From assembly GCF_003346865.1 (NCBI RefSeq), contig NZ_QDKL01000003.1, positions 620,001-684,000 on the forward strand: a stretch of DNA of 64,000 nucleotides, read 5' to 3'. This DNA comes from Halobacteriovorax vibrionivorans. GTDB taxonomy: Bacteria; Bdellovibrionota; Bacteriovoracia; Bacteriovoracales; Bacteriovoracaceae. Both the position numbers and the translations under genes were made by a program. Positions within the stretch are counted from its first letter, which is position 1. Every line of letters begins with the position of its first letter. The notes under the pieces are model-generated. The model worked only from the letters and a program-made list of their open reading frames with translations. It made no database searches and was not told the DNA's origin. Positions 17,960 to 25,556 of this stretch are shown here, one piece after another.

Positions 17960-18823
17960 ATGAATATCAATAGTGTTTTAGTTATTGGTGCAGGAACCAT
18001 GGGGCGAGGAATCGCTCAATGGTTCTGTCAACACGGTGTAAGAGTTGAACTGGTCGACCAACATTTAGAAATGGCCCAAGCAAGCGGCGATCTAATTCAT
18101 AGCTCATGGGATAAACTACATTCCAAAGCAAAATTTGATGCGGATGAGATTAAGGCCTTTAAAAAGAACCTTAGAATCGTAGATATGATGGAACACCAAA
18201 TAGATCACGATCTTGTGATTGAGGCCATCGTTGAAAACTTAAATATCAAATGCCAAGTCTTTAACCGACTTGATGAGATCATGAAAGAAAGCACTATCTT
18301 TGCTTCTAATACTTCTTCAATTCCAATAACTAAGATGGCCAAGGACTTATCAAAGACAAGAAGAGAAAACTTCTTAGGACTACACTTCTTCAATCCAGCT
18401 ACGATTATGAAGCTAGTAGAAATAATTGAAACTCCTTGGAGTAAGAAAGATATTGCTCACGGACTTTATGATTGGTTTGAAAGATACGGAAAGAAACCGG
18501 CCCTTTGCAAAGACTCACCTGGTTTTATTGTTAATCGTGTGGCCCGAAACTTTTACGGTGAATCATTTCACCGTCTAGAGAATTACGACAAGGATCAAGT
18601 AGAAGAGATTGATCGCGTAATGAAGAATGTGGGTGGCTTTAGAATGGGACCATTTGAATTAATGGATCTAATAGGAATTGATGTAAACTATGATGTTACC
18701 CAATCTGTTTGGGCATCATATTACTATGAACCTCGTTTTAGACCACATAAGATTCAAAGAGAAATGGTTGATAGTGGACGTATTGGACGCAAAGTAAAAG
18801 AAGGATTTTATCGTTATGAATAA
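17960..18823 (+). CDS. paaH: 3-hydroxyacyl-CoA dehydrogenase, PaaH-like N-terminal part
   Basis: 287 residues. Rossmann NAD-binding motif GAGTMGRGIAQWFCQHG at 10-26, then SNTSSIPITKMA with the family serine, LGLHFFNPATIMKLVEII with the catalytic histidine, and KDSPGFIVNRV before the first dimerisation domain ending GRKVKEGFYRYE. It oxidises 3-hydroxyacyl-CoA (3-hydroxyadipyl-CoA if in the phenylacetate path). PaaH is usually one polypeptide of about 475 residues with a second C-terminal domain; here that domain is a separate gene whose ATG overlaps this stop by eight bases in another frame. The catalytic half alone has the length of ordinary short HADH, so it is probably functional. Confidence 0.9.
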   Translation: MNINSVLVIGAGTMGRGIAQWFCQHGVRVELVDQHLEMAQASGDLIHSSWDKLHSKAKFDADEIKAFKKNLRIVDMMEHQIDHDLVIEAIVENLNIKCQVFNRLDEIMKESTIFASNTSSIPITKMAKDLSKTRRENFLGLHFFNPATIMKLVEIIETPWSKKDIAHGLYDWFERYGKKPALCKDSPGFIVNRVARNFYGESFHRLENYDKDQVEEIDRVMKNVGGFRMGPFELMDLIGIDVNYDVTQSVWASYYYEPRFRPHKIQREMVDSGRIGRKVKEGFYRYE

Positions 18824-19478
18824 GGTAACTATATTAATAAGTGACAATCACCCTCTTCTTAAAAGTGTTCACGGATGTGACTACCCTTCTATCACTGTTG
18901 ATCCATTCAATATCAACACCCTCGATGGCGTTGACTTTGATGAGACATCTTTAATCATTGATCTAACTTGTTTTGATCGAAACTCTAAAATGGACCTCTA
19001 CGAACATTTAGATAATGTTTATGATGGCCCAATTATTTCAGACTTAACAATAAATTGGGGTGAATACCTCATAACACAATATGAGAATGTTGTAGGAGCT
19101 GTTGCTTCAGCATTCTATTCTCCAAAAAAATGCTTTGAACTTTATCAAAAAGATAATGAGTATGAAGAGACAACTTTTAAAGTCTTCAAAGACTTGGGAT
19201 ATGATCTTGAAATCGTCAATCATGTAGGAATTGGATTTACTTACCCACGTGTTATTTCACAGATAATCAATGAGGCCTTCTTTGCTAAAGAAGAGAATCT
19301 AGCAACTCAAGCAGATATCGATAAGGCCATGTGCTATGGAGTTAATTATCCTCATGGACCTTTTGAATGGTGTGAAAAGATTGGAGTAGAAAAAGTAATC
19401 ATGCTTCTTGAAGAACTAAGGGAAGTTACTGGTGATGCTAGATATCGACCTTCCCGCTTACTTAGGATGAATTTATGA
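18816..19478 (+). CDS. PaaH-like C-terminal domain encoded as a separate protein
   Basis: 220 residues with no NAD-binding motif. The C-terminal half, VISQIINEAFFAKEENLAT, ADIDKAMCYGVNYPHGPFEW and TGDARYRPSRLLRMN, matches the end of E. coli PaaH (IINEALDAL, DTAMRLGVNYPYGPLAWG, GEERYRPCSLLRQ). The N-terminal half corresponds to the diverged linker region that precedes it in PaaH. Its ATG lies within the last codons of the N-terminal gene, with AAGGA in that gene as ribosome binding site, so the two halves are made together and probably associate. It in turn overlaps the thiolase start as ATGA. Either a stable gene fission or a sequencing frameshift; the clean overlap and own Shine-Dalgarno favour fission. 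Confidence 0.82.
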   Translation: MNKVTILISDNHPLLKSVHGCDYPSITVDPFNINTLDGVDFDETSLIIDLTCFDRNSKMDLYEHLDNVYDGPIISDLTINWGEYLITQYENVVGAVASAFYSPKKCFELYQKDNEYEETTFKVFKDLGYDLEIVNHVGIGFTYPRVISQIINEAFFAKEENLATQADIDKAMCYGVNYPHGPFEWCEKIGVEKVIMLLEELREVTGDARYRPSRLLRMNL

Positions 19479-20686
19479 CAATACAATATAAAGATGCATA
19501 TATCGTTTATGCAAAACGTACCCCTATTGGAAAACTTGGAGGAAGCTTATCTCACTTAAGAGTCGATGATATGCTGGCCAATCTTTTCAAAGATTTTTCA
19601 CAAAATTTCGACTTTGATATGAAAGAAATTGATGATGTCATAGTCGGCTGTGCAAATCAGGCAGGTGAAGATAATCGAAATGTAGCACGAATGTCAGCAC
19701 TTCTGGCAGGACTTCCCTACGAAGTACCAGGTGTAACATTAAACCGCCTATGTGCATCTTCACTAGATGCAATTATTGACGGTTGGTCACGAATTAATCT
19801 TGGAATGGCCGATTGCCTCCTAATTGGTGGAGCTGAGAGTATGACTCGTGCACCTTTAGTTATTTCAAAAGGATCAACACCATTTGGTAGAGACTCAAAA
19901 ATGTTTGATACGACTTTTGGTTGGCGTTTTCCAAATAAGAAAATGGAAGAGATGTTTCCACTTCTTGGAATGGGTCAAACAGCAGAAGAAGTTGTAGCAA
20001 AACTTGGAATCTCTCGAGAAGATCAAGATGCCTTCGCTCTTGCCTCACATCAAAAAGCTTGTAAGGCATGGGAGAATGGAGACTTTAACGATGAAGTTCT
20101 ACCAGTTGAAATTGCGCTTAGAAAAGAAACATTAACAGTATCTAAAGATGAGGGACCAAGGCCATCAACAACGATGGAAGCTCTCTCTGGCCTTCGTGCT
20201 GTCTTTAAAAAAGATGGAAGTGTAACGGCCGGAAACTCTTCAATGATGAATGATGGCGCTGCTTGTGTTGCACTAGTAAGTGAAGACTTCTTAAGAAGAC
20301 ATAATCTTACACCACTTGTTAAATTAACAGGGGCCGGTGTTCGAGGAATTCACCCAAATATCATGGGACTAGGCCCAGTTGAAGCGACAAAGAGGCTAAT
20401 GGATAAGTTTGGCAAGAAAGTTTCAGACTTTGATGTTGTGGAATTAAATGAGGCATTCGCATCTCAATCACTTGGTTGTATTAGAGAGCTTGGCCTTGAT
20501 GAATCAAAAATAAACTTACGTGGTGGAGCAATCTCACTAGGCCATCCTCTTGGATGTTCTGGGGCAAGAATTGTAACAACACTAACTCATATCATGAAAG
20601 ATAATGCGAGTCTTAAACAAGGACTGGCTTCAATGTGTGTTGGTGTCGGTCAAGGAGTCTCACTAAGCGTAGAAAACTGTAAATAG
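19475..20686 (+). CDS. paaJ: Acetyl-CoA acyltransferase, PaaJ/PcaF-like (3-oxoadipyl-CoA thiolase)
   Basis: 403 residues, close to the 401 of PaaJ and PcaF. It cleaves 3-oxoacyl-CoA with CoA; in this pathway 3-oxoadipyl-CoA to succinyl-CoA and acetyl-CoA. The nucleophile is Cys93 in TLNRLCASSLDAI; NEAFASQSLGC, GGAISLGHPLGCSGARI and the second active cysteine in SMCVGVGQGVSL complete the site. The N-terminus (DAYIVYAKRTPIGKLGGSL) is the degradative thiolase type. Start overlaps the upstream stop as ATGA, so translation is coupled. General 3-ketoacyl-CoA thiolase is the alternative. Confidence 0.9.
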   Translation: MTIQYKDAYIVYAKRTPIGKLGGSLSHLRVDDMLANLFKDFSQNFDFDMKEIDDVIVGCANQAGEDNRNVARMSALLAGLPYEVPGVTLNRLCASSLDAIIDGWSRINLGMADCLLIGGAESMTRAPLVISKGSTPFGRDSKMFDTTFGWRFPNKKMEEMFPLLGMGQTAEEVVAKLGISREDQDAFALASHQKACKAWENGDFNDEVLPVEIALRKETLTVSKDEGPRPSTTMEALSGLRAVFKKDGSVTAGNSSMMNDGAACVALVSEDFLRRHNLTPLVKLTGAGVRGIHPNIMGLGPVEATKRLMDKFGKKVSDFDVVELNEAFASQSLGCIRELGLDESKINLRGGAISLGHPLGCSGARIVTTLTHIMKDNASLKQGLASMCVGVGQGVSLSVENCK

Positions 20687-20695
20687 GAGAAAAGT

Positions 20696-22186
20696 ATGGA
20701 TGAAGTAAAATTATATATCAATGGTGAAATTAGACCTTCTTCAACTGGTGAAATGGTGGACTCAATAGACCCATCAAATGGGGAGCTTGTATCAAAGGTA
20801 CATATCCCTTCCACTCAGGACTTAGAAGAAGCTGTACAATCAGCAAAAACAGCATTCTACAGCAAAGAATGGCGCGATATGGATCAGGTAAAACGTTCAG
20901 AGATCCTTCTTAAAGTTTCAGAACTTATCAAAGAAAGAAAGCGTGATTTCATCGCTGCAGAAATTAAAGATAGTGGTTCAACTTTTAGAAAAGCCGCTGC
21001 AGATATCCATAATAGTGCAAGCTTCTTTAAGATCATGAGTAAGGTTACTGCAGGATTTAAATTTGAAGAAGTTGATGAGAAAGCAACTCGTGCCGGATTC
21101 TCTAAGAACACTCGCCGTTTTGAGCCAATTGGTGTTTGTGCTCAAATTATCCCATGGAATCTTCCACTACAAATGGCCGCATGGAAAATCGGACCGATTC
21201 TAGCGACAGGTTGTACAACAGTTTTAAAGTCAGCTGTTGAAACGCCAATGACAGCAATGATGCTTGCAGAGGTTTTAATCGATGCAGGTGTTCCTAAAGG
21301 TGTTGTTAATATCGTGACTGGTGGAGCAAAAGAAGGCGCATTCTTAGTAAATCACAAAGATATCTCAAAAGTTGCCTTTACTGGTTCAACTGAGATTGGA
21401 AGAGAGATCCTAAAGCAAGCTGCTAATGAAGTAAAAAATGCGACACTAGAGCTTGGTGGGAAGTCTCCAAATATCATCCTTGATGATGCTGATCTTGATA
21501 TTGCAGTGGATGCTGCACTTTACGCATTTCTCTATCACTCAGGTCAAGCATGTACTTCTGGTACTCGCCTTCTTGTTCAAGAAGGGATCTATGATGAATT
21601 TATGACAAAGTTTAAAGAAAGAATTGCTCAGGTTCCACTAGGGCCAACACAAGAAAAAACAACGGGGCTTGGGCCAGTTGTAAGTAAAAAGCAATTTGAT
21701 AATGTTATGAATTATATCAATAAAACAAAAGAAGAAGGTGCTAAGCTTATCTATGGTGGAGAGCAAGAACTAGAGAATGGTCTTGATAAAGGTTTCTACA
21801 TTAAACCAACGGCATTTGAGATCACTCCAGACAATACAATCTGGCATGAAGAGATCTTTGGGCCAGTTGTTGGAATTACAAAGTTTAAAACAGAAGATGA
21901 TGCAATCAACATGGCAAATAACTCAATCTACGGACTTGCTGGAGCAGTATGGTCTAAGAATGAAGATCGTGCACTTAAGATAGCAAAAGAGATTGAAGCT
22001 GGTACTGTGTGGATTAATGAGTATCACCTACTTAATCCAGGAATGCCATTTGGTGGCTACAAGCAGTCAGGGATTGGACGTGAAATGGGTGAAGAAGGAA
22101 TCAAGGCCTACCTTGAAGTGAAGCACCTTTGGGAGTCTGATTGCAATACTCGTGAAGGAAAAATGTGGCTTGATGCTATATTTTAA
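20696..22186 (+). CDS. NAD(P)-dependent aldehyde dehydrogenase
   Basis: 496 residues, full-length ALDH superfamily member. Visible are PWNLPLQMAAWKIGPILATG (Rossmann entry), FTGSTEIGREIL, the general-base Glu near 252 in LELGGKSPN and the nucleophile Cys286 in GQACTSGTRLL, then EEIFGPVVGI and MPFGGYKQSGIGREMG. It resembles the phenylacetaldehyde/betaine aldehyde group rather than the ALDH domain of PaaZ. It is the last gene of the operon, nine bases after the thiolase, with GGAGAAAAGT as ribosome binding site, and is followed by a strong terminator. It could oxidise an arylacetaldehyde feeding the path or the ring-opened semialdehyde; sequence alone does not decide. Confidence 0.9.
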   Translation: MDEVKLYINGEIRPSSTGEMVDSIDPSNGELVSKVHIPSTQDLEEAVQSAKTAFYSKEWRDMDQVKRSEILLKVSELIKERKRDFIAAEIKDSGSTFRKAAADIHNSASFFKIMSKVTAGFKFEEVDEKATRAGFSKNTRRFEPIGVCAQIIPWNLPLQMAAWKIGPILATGCTTVLKSAVETPMTAMMLAEVLIDAGVPKGVVNIVTGGAKEGAFLVNHKDISKVAFTGSTEIGREILKQAANEVKNATLELGGKSPNIILDDADLDIAVDAALYAFLYHSGQACTSGTRLLVQEGIYDEFMTKFKERIAQVPLGPTQEKTTGLGPVVSKKQFDNVMNYINKTKEEGAKLIYGGEQELENGLDKGFYIKPTAFEITPDNTIWHEEIFGPVVGITKFKTEDDAINMANNSIYGLAGAVWSKNEDRALKIAKEIEAGTVWINEYHLLNPGMPFGGYKQSGIGREMGEEGIKAYLEVKHLWESDCNTREGKMWLDAIF

Positions 22187-22201
22187 GATCTAAAATAAAA
22201 A

Positions 22202-22228
22202 AGAGCGCTTAAAGCGCTCTTTTTTTTT
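22202..22228. terminator. Bidirectional terminator closing the paa-like operon
   Basis: AGAGCGC / GCGCTCT stem (22202-22208 with 22214-22220), short loop, T-run on the plus strand to 22228 and A-run on the left that gives a T-run on the minus strand. It lies between convergent genes ending at 22186 (plus) and 22230 (minus) and serves both. Confidence 0.92.
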
Positions 22229-22229
22229 A

Positions 22230-23417
22230 TTAATAATGTACTTTAATAGCAAGGTTTCCAAAGTCATCGTAAATAGAAAATGAATTCTCCATTTGGGTTT
22301 CTTTATAGACAACATTTAGTTTTTCATCATAACAACCCAAAGTATAATCACCACCATATACTTCATAATTACGATCTAAATATGGGTTAAAACGACATAC
22401 CTTAACTCTTGGATATCGATAAGGTAATACTTCATATTCCATTGCAAAGAACTCTCGCTTCACTTCACCTGTAAGTTCATCACTTGTAAGTCTAGTAAAT
22501 ACATTTTTAATTGAACGTGTTGAAGAAAAAGTGAAAAGAGATTTTAATTGTTTTGAGAAGTTTTCAGTACCAGGACGGTAAACAGGACGGTTGCAATATT
22601 TTAGGGAGTCATCATATGACTTTGTCTCCATATTGAACTCCTTAAGAATACAATTAATAGGAGTTGCCAAGGTCAAAGATGTTCCACGCCTACCATGCAT
22701 AAATCGACGATAAGTCTTATCTTCTGAAATAGCATCGTGAACCAGTCCTAGAACTTCACCTGAGCGAGTATCCACAACTGCTGCCCCCATGGCCTCATTC
22801 TTTAAGTTACAATTCTTCATTGCTACAACTGAAGAATCATAATTATTTCCAGGGAAAATGACATTATCAGTAGTCTTACGACAATTGTATCTCATACGTC
22901 GAAGCTGATAACCTGAGTTTCCAAGATTCTTTCTAACATACCAAAGCTGATAATAATGAAAGTCTCTCATCTTACTATCTGATACTGGTGTCAGCTCACC
23001 TTCTAAAGAAGGAGTTAGCTCTACAACTGAGAATTCACCGTTAAATGTTTTCTTCTTATCAATTTTCGTATTGTGATCTTCAATGCTCTTACACTTAAGG
23101 ATCTCACCAGAGATAGTCTTTGCAGCAATCTGCTCACAACTTGCCTTTGCAAGACAGTGACTTGGTACAATCATATGGTTCTTATTTGCTAGATACCCTG
23201 TACAATATAGAGGAAAGTCAGATGCGCTATTAATAGAGAGTACGAACGAGTCCGAACACTGGCCATCTTCAAAGCAAGTGAAATTAACTTTCGTCGAAGC
23301 CTCTAGCCTCGATTCTTGTTTTTGAATATTTGGTTTTGATTGACTCTCGCCTTCAGGAGCTCCACATGAGATCACTAGAAAAACAAAGGCCAATACAAGT
23401 GTTGCGTTCTTAAGCAA
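22230..23417 (-). CDS. Trypsin-like lipoprotein, probably inactive protease
   Basis: 395 residues. A lipobox LVISC puts the lipidated Cys at residue 18, followed by a Gly/Ser/Glu-rich linker. The central part looks like a trypsin fold: YCTGYLANKNHMIVPSHCLA has the GxL-strand/HC layout of the histidine motif, FSVVEL could carry the acid-residue strand, and the serine region reads LKNEAMGAAVVDTRSGEVLG where active enzymes have GxSG. The catalytic Ser appears to be lost. A further 130-residue C-terminal domain is unlike known families. Start is TTG at 23417 with GGAGAGAGAC in front; no ATG would keep the signal peptide. Likely an envelope binding protein or a regulator; function unknown. Confidence 0.7.
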   Translation of the reverse strand: MLKNATLVLAFVFLVISCGAPEGESQSKPNIQKQESRLEASTKVNFTCFEDGQCSDSFVLSINSASDFPLYCTGYLANKNHMIVPSHCLAKASCEQIAAKTISGEILKCKSIEDHNTKIDKKKTFNGEFSVVELTPSLEGELTPVSDSKMRDFHYYQLWYVRKNLGNSGYQLRRMRYNCRKTTDNVIFPGNNYDSSVVAMKNCNLKNEAMGAAVVDTRSGEVLGLVHDAISEDKTYRRFMHGRRGTSLTLATPINCILKEFNMETKSYDDSLKYCNRPVYRPGTENFSKQLKSLFTFSSTRSIKNVFTRLTSDELTGEVKREFFAMEYEVLPYRYPRVKVCRFNPYLDRNYEVYGGDYTLGCYDEKLNVVYKETQMENSFSIYDDFGNLAIKVHY

Positions 23418-23551
23418 AGTCTCTCTCCAAAAACTTTATTTAACACTACGTAATAGCATAATAGTTCTTATCAAATATAGTATTGTAAATTATTCAAGAA
23501 TCCTCGACTCAGCGTGGCATTTTCGACGAAATTAACTTATTCTTGTTAAAT

Positions 23552-23959
23552 ATGATTATTGTTAGTGCGTGCTTGGCCGGCAAGAAATGTCGTTACGATG
23601 GAGAGCACAAGGAAATTCAAGATGTTACAGAACTCGTTGCTCAGGGCAAGGCCATTGCGGTATGTCCAGAAGAGCTAGGAGGACTACCTACGCCTAGGCC
23701 ACCTGCTGAGAATGTAGACGGTAAACTCATCACAATTGATGGAAAAGATGTCACCTTAAATTATGAGAAGGGAGCACAAATGGCACTAGAGATCGCACTT
23801 GAAAACTCATGCACGCAGGCCTTATTAAAGTCGAAATCTCCAATGTGTGGCCTTGGAAAAATCTATGACGGATCATTTAAGGGTCAATTAACAGATGGTG
23901 ACGGTGAATTCACAAAGCTCTTAAAAGAAAATGGCGTTCAAGTTAAGTCCTGTAACTAA
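23552..23959 (+). CDS. DUF523 family protein (YbbK-like)
   Basis: 135 residues from ATG 23552; a TTG three codons upstream is possible, but neither has a clear ribosome binding site. The N-terminal VSACLAGKKCRYDG and the block AVCPEELGGLPTPRPPAE are the DUF523 signature, and KSKSPMCGLGKIYDG supplies the further conserved Cys of the family. The conserved cysteines suggest metal or cluster binding, but the function of the family is not established. Cytoplasmic, stand-alone, divergent from the trypsin-like lipoprotein. Confidence 0.88.
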   Translation: MIIVSACLAGKKCRYDGEHKEIQDVTELVAQGKAIAVCPEELGGLPTPRPPAENVDGKLITIDGKDVTLNYEKGAQMALEIALENSCTQALLKSKSPMCGLGKIYDGSFKGQLTDGDGEFTKLLKENGVQVKSCN

Positions 23960-24019
23960 TTTCATCTTTTCACACCTACTCAAAAAATCTAAATTCAACT
24001 GCTTTAATTCGGTATATTA

Positions 24020-24071
24020 GGTGCCATGCTCCTTTTGTTTCGCACTTGCGAAACAAAAGGAGCATGGCACC
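24020..24071. repeat. Perfect 24-bp inverted repeat with 4-base loop
   Basis: Left arm 24020-24043, right arm 24048-24071, loop ACTT. All 24 pairs match, containing GGTGCCATGCTCC on the left and GGAGCATGGCACC on the right. No T-run follows on either strand, so it is not a normal terminator. It ends nine bases before the AAGGAG of the small gene at 24091 and a possible -10 (TATATT, 24013-24018) lies just left of it, so it would form the very 5-prime end of that mRNA. A mobile palindromic element is the other possibility. Confidence 0.95.
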
Positions 24072-24090
24072 CTATTTCTAAGGAGTAGAA

Positions 24091-24435
24091 ATGAATGATC
24101 TTGAAATGAAGCTATTATTAGCAAAGAATCTACAAGGAAGAATGAAGCATATCACTGACCAACTAATTCACTTAAAAGACTACCCTGAACAATGGTCAGA
24201 TTTTAAAGAAATTATTAATATGAAAATTAATCATGTAATCAATGACTCCATTACTCTTGGTAGTGAAAAAGCGGCCCATTATATGGCCCTACTTCAAAAT
24301 CAACTAAATGATGAATTCTGTAATGAAACAATTGATATAATTCGAGAACAATTTGATGAAGTTTTAAAGGCCTTAGATGCATACGGGCCAGAGATTTTGA
24401 TTAATAACCCTACTCAAGTAAATTTTGCTCATTAA
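24091..24435 (+). CDS. Small cytoplasmic protein of unknown function
   Basis: 114 residues, predicted all-helical, no signal peptide: MNDLEMKLLLAKNLQGRMKH followed by further amphipathic segments and an acidic C-terminal third. AAGGAG lies six bases before the ATG, and a clean terminator follows, so it is a real single-gene transcript. A striking 24-bp hairpin occupies its 5-prime untranslated region. No family recognised. It sits back-to-tail with the flagellin gene, but nothing in its sequence ties it to motility. Confidence 0.72.
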   Translation: MNDLEMKLLLAKNLQGRMKHITDQLIHLKDYPEQWSDFKEIINMKINHVINDSITLGSEKAAHYMALLQNQLNDEFCNETIDIIREQFDEVLKALDAYGPEILINNPTQVNFAH

Positions 24436-24443
24436 ATAAATAT

Positions 24444-24470
24444 GCCCCGCATTCGCGGGGCTATCCTTTT
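24444..24470. terminator. Bidirectional terminator between 24435 and flagellin
   Basis: GCCCCGC / GCGGGGC stem (24444-24450 with 24455-24461), loop ATTC, then TATCCTTTT on the plus strand and TATTTATTT on the minus strand. It lies between the convergent stops of the small gene and the flagellin gene. Confidence 0.85.
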
Positions 24471-24495
24471 GCAGTATTTATTGTGGTTGGTTTAA

Positions 24496-25329
24496 TTAAC
24501 CAATTAGTTTTAGAGCTGCAGCACCTTGAGAATTAGACTGAGCAAGAACTGAAGTACCAGCGTTAACAAGGATGTCACTCTTTGCTTTCTTAGCTGTTTC
24601 TGCTGCATAATCAGTATCTCTGATACGTGAGTTTGCTGCACTTAAGTTCTCAGTACTAATTTGTAGGTTGTTGATTGTAGAGTTAAGTCTGTTCTGCTTA
24701 GCACCTAGCTCTGCTCTTTGTCCTGCGATATTTTCAATTGCAGAGTCAAGATTTGCTAAAGCTGCTTGAGCACCTTCTTTTGAACCAACTTCTAAATCAG
24801 CTACACCTAGAGCTTCAAGACCAGAACTTAGTACGTTTGTATCGAACTGAATTCTATCTTGAAAATCATCATTATTAATACCGATTTGGATATCATACTT
24901 ATCACCGTTTCCAGTTAGAAGTTTCTTTCCGTTAAATTCAGTAACTTCAGAAATTCTTTGGATCTCTTGCTTAAGGTTTTGATACTCAAGATCAGTAAAT
25001 TGTCTCTCAGTGTCACCTACTGTGTCCGACGCTGATTGAACAGATAGTTCTCTTAGTCTTACTAAGATGTTTGATACTTCATTCAGACCACCTTCTGCAA
25101 TCTGAATCATTGAAATACCGTCATTTGCGTTTCTCTCAGCTTGCTTACTAGATCTAACCTGACTCTTTAATTTCTCAGAAATTGCTAAACCTGCAGCATC
25201 GTCTGCTGAACGTACAATTCTTGTACCAGATGAAAGCTTTTCTAAAGATTTTTGTTGAGTTGAATTCGATTGACCTAACGCTCTTTGAGCTGATAGAGAC
25301 GATACATTTGTGTTAATACGCATACCCAT
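24496..25329 (-). CDS. fliC: Flagellin
   Basis: 277 residues from the ATG at 25329, which has GGAGGT six bases upstream; a second ATG two codons on would be badly spaced. Conserved D0/D1 helices at both ends: MRINTNVSSLSAQRALGQ, SSGTRIVRSADDAAGLAISE at the N-terminus, and RAELGAKQNRLNSTINNL, SRIRDTDYAAETAKKAKSDI and VLAQSNSQGAAALKLIG at the C-terminus. The variable D2/D3 region is almost absent, giving the short flagellin typical of Bdellovibrio relatives. It is exported by the flagellar type III system and polymerises into the filament. A sigma-28-like promoter lies upstream, with a leader of roughly 115 bases. Confidence 0.96.
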   Translation of the reverse strand: MGMRINTNVSSLSAQRALGQSNSTQQKSLEKLSSGTRIVRSADDAAGLAISEKLKSQVRSSKQAERNANDGISMIQIAEGGLNEVSNILVRLRELSVQSASDTVGDTERQFTDLEYQNLKQEIQRISEVTEFNGKKLLTGNGDKYDIQIGINNDDFQDRIQFDTNVLSSGLEALGVADLEVGSKEGAQAALANLDSAIENIAGQRAELGAKQNRLNSTINNLQISTENLSAANSRIRDTDYAAETAKKAKSDILVNAGTSVLAQSNSQGAAALKLIG

Positions 25330-25451
25330 TGTGATACCTCCGTGATCTACATACTCCCCGTACTCAGGGTTGTCCCGACCATTGGAACAATGAGCATACT
25401 GCTCTTGTGAATTATTAAATTTCAATTAAGTCATTTGACCTAACACAAAGC

Positions 25452-25478
25452 TTCTCGGAGGTAAAAACTAAAGCTTTA
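25452..25478 (-). promoter_or_regulatory. Sigma-28 (FliA)-type promoter of flagellin
   Basis: On the minus strand TAAA (25478-25475), 15 bases, then TCCGAGAA (25459-25452), against the consensus TAAA-N15-GCCGATAA: the -35 and spacing are exact and six of eight -10 bases match. It is the expected control of a late flagellar gene. Transcription would start near 25445. Confidence 0.75.
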
Positions 25479-25521
25479 GAAAAAATTAAAAATAATTTAA
25501 AATATTTTACATATATGTTCA

Positions 25522-25548
25522 TAAATAAAATTCATAAATAGCCGATAA
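25522..25548 (+). promoter_or_regulatory. Consensus sigma-28 promoter of the repeat-protein gene
   Basis: TAAA at 25522-25525, exactly 15 bases, then GCCGATAA at 25541-25548: a perfect match to the FliA consensus. The predicted start of transcription, about seven bases past the -10, falls at or beside the ATG at 25557, so the message would be leaderless. It points away from the flagellin promoter 44 bases away. Confidence 0.85.
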
Positions 25549-25556
25549 TAGAGACC

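Noticed and set aside
24020..24071. The 24-bp hairpin as a terminator of the DUF523 gene
   Set aside because: No T-run on either side and it adjoins the ribosome binding site of the following gene.
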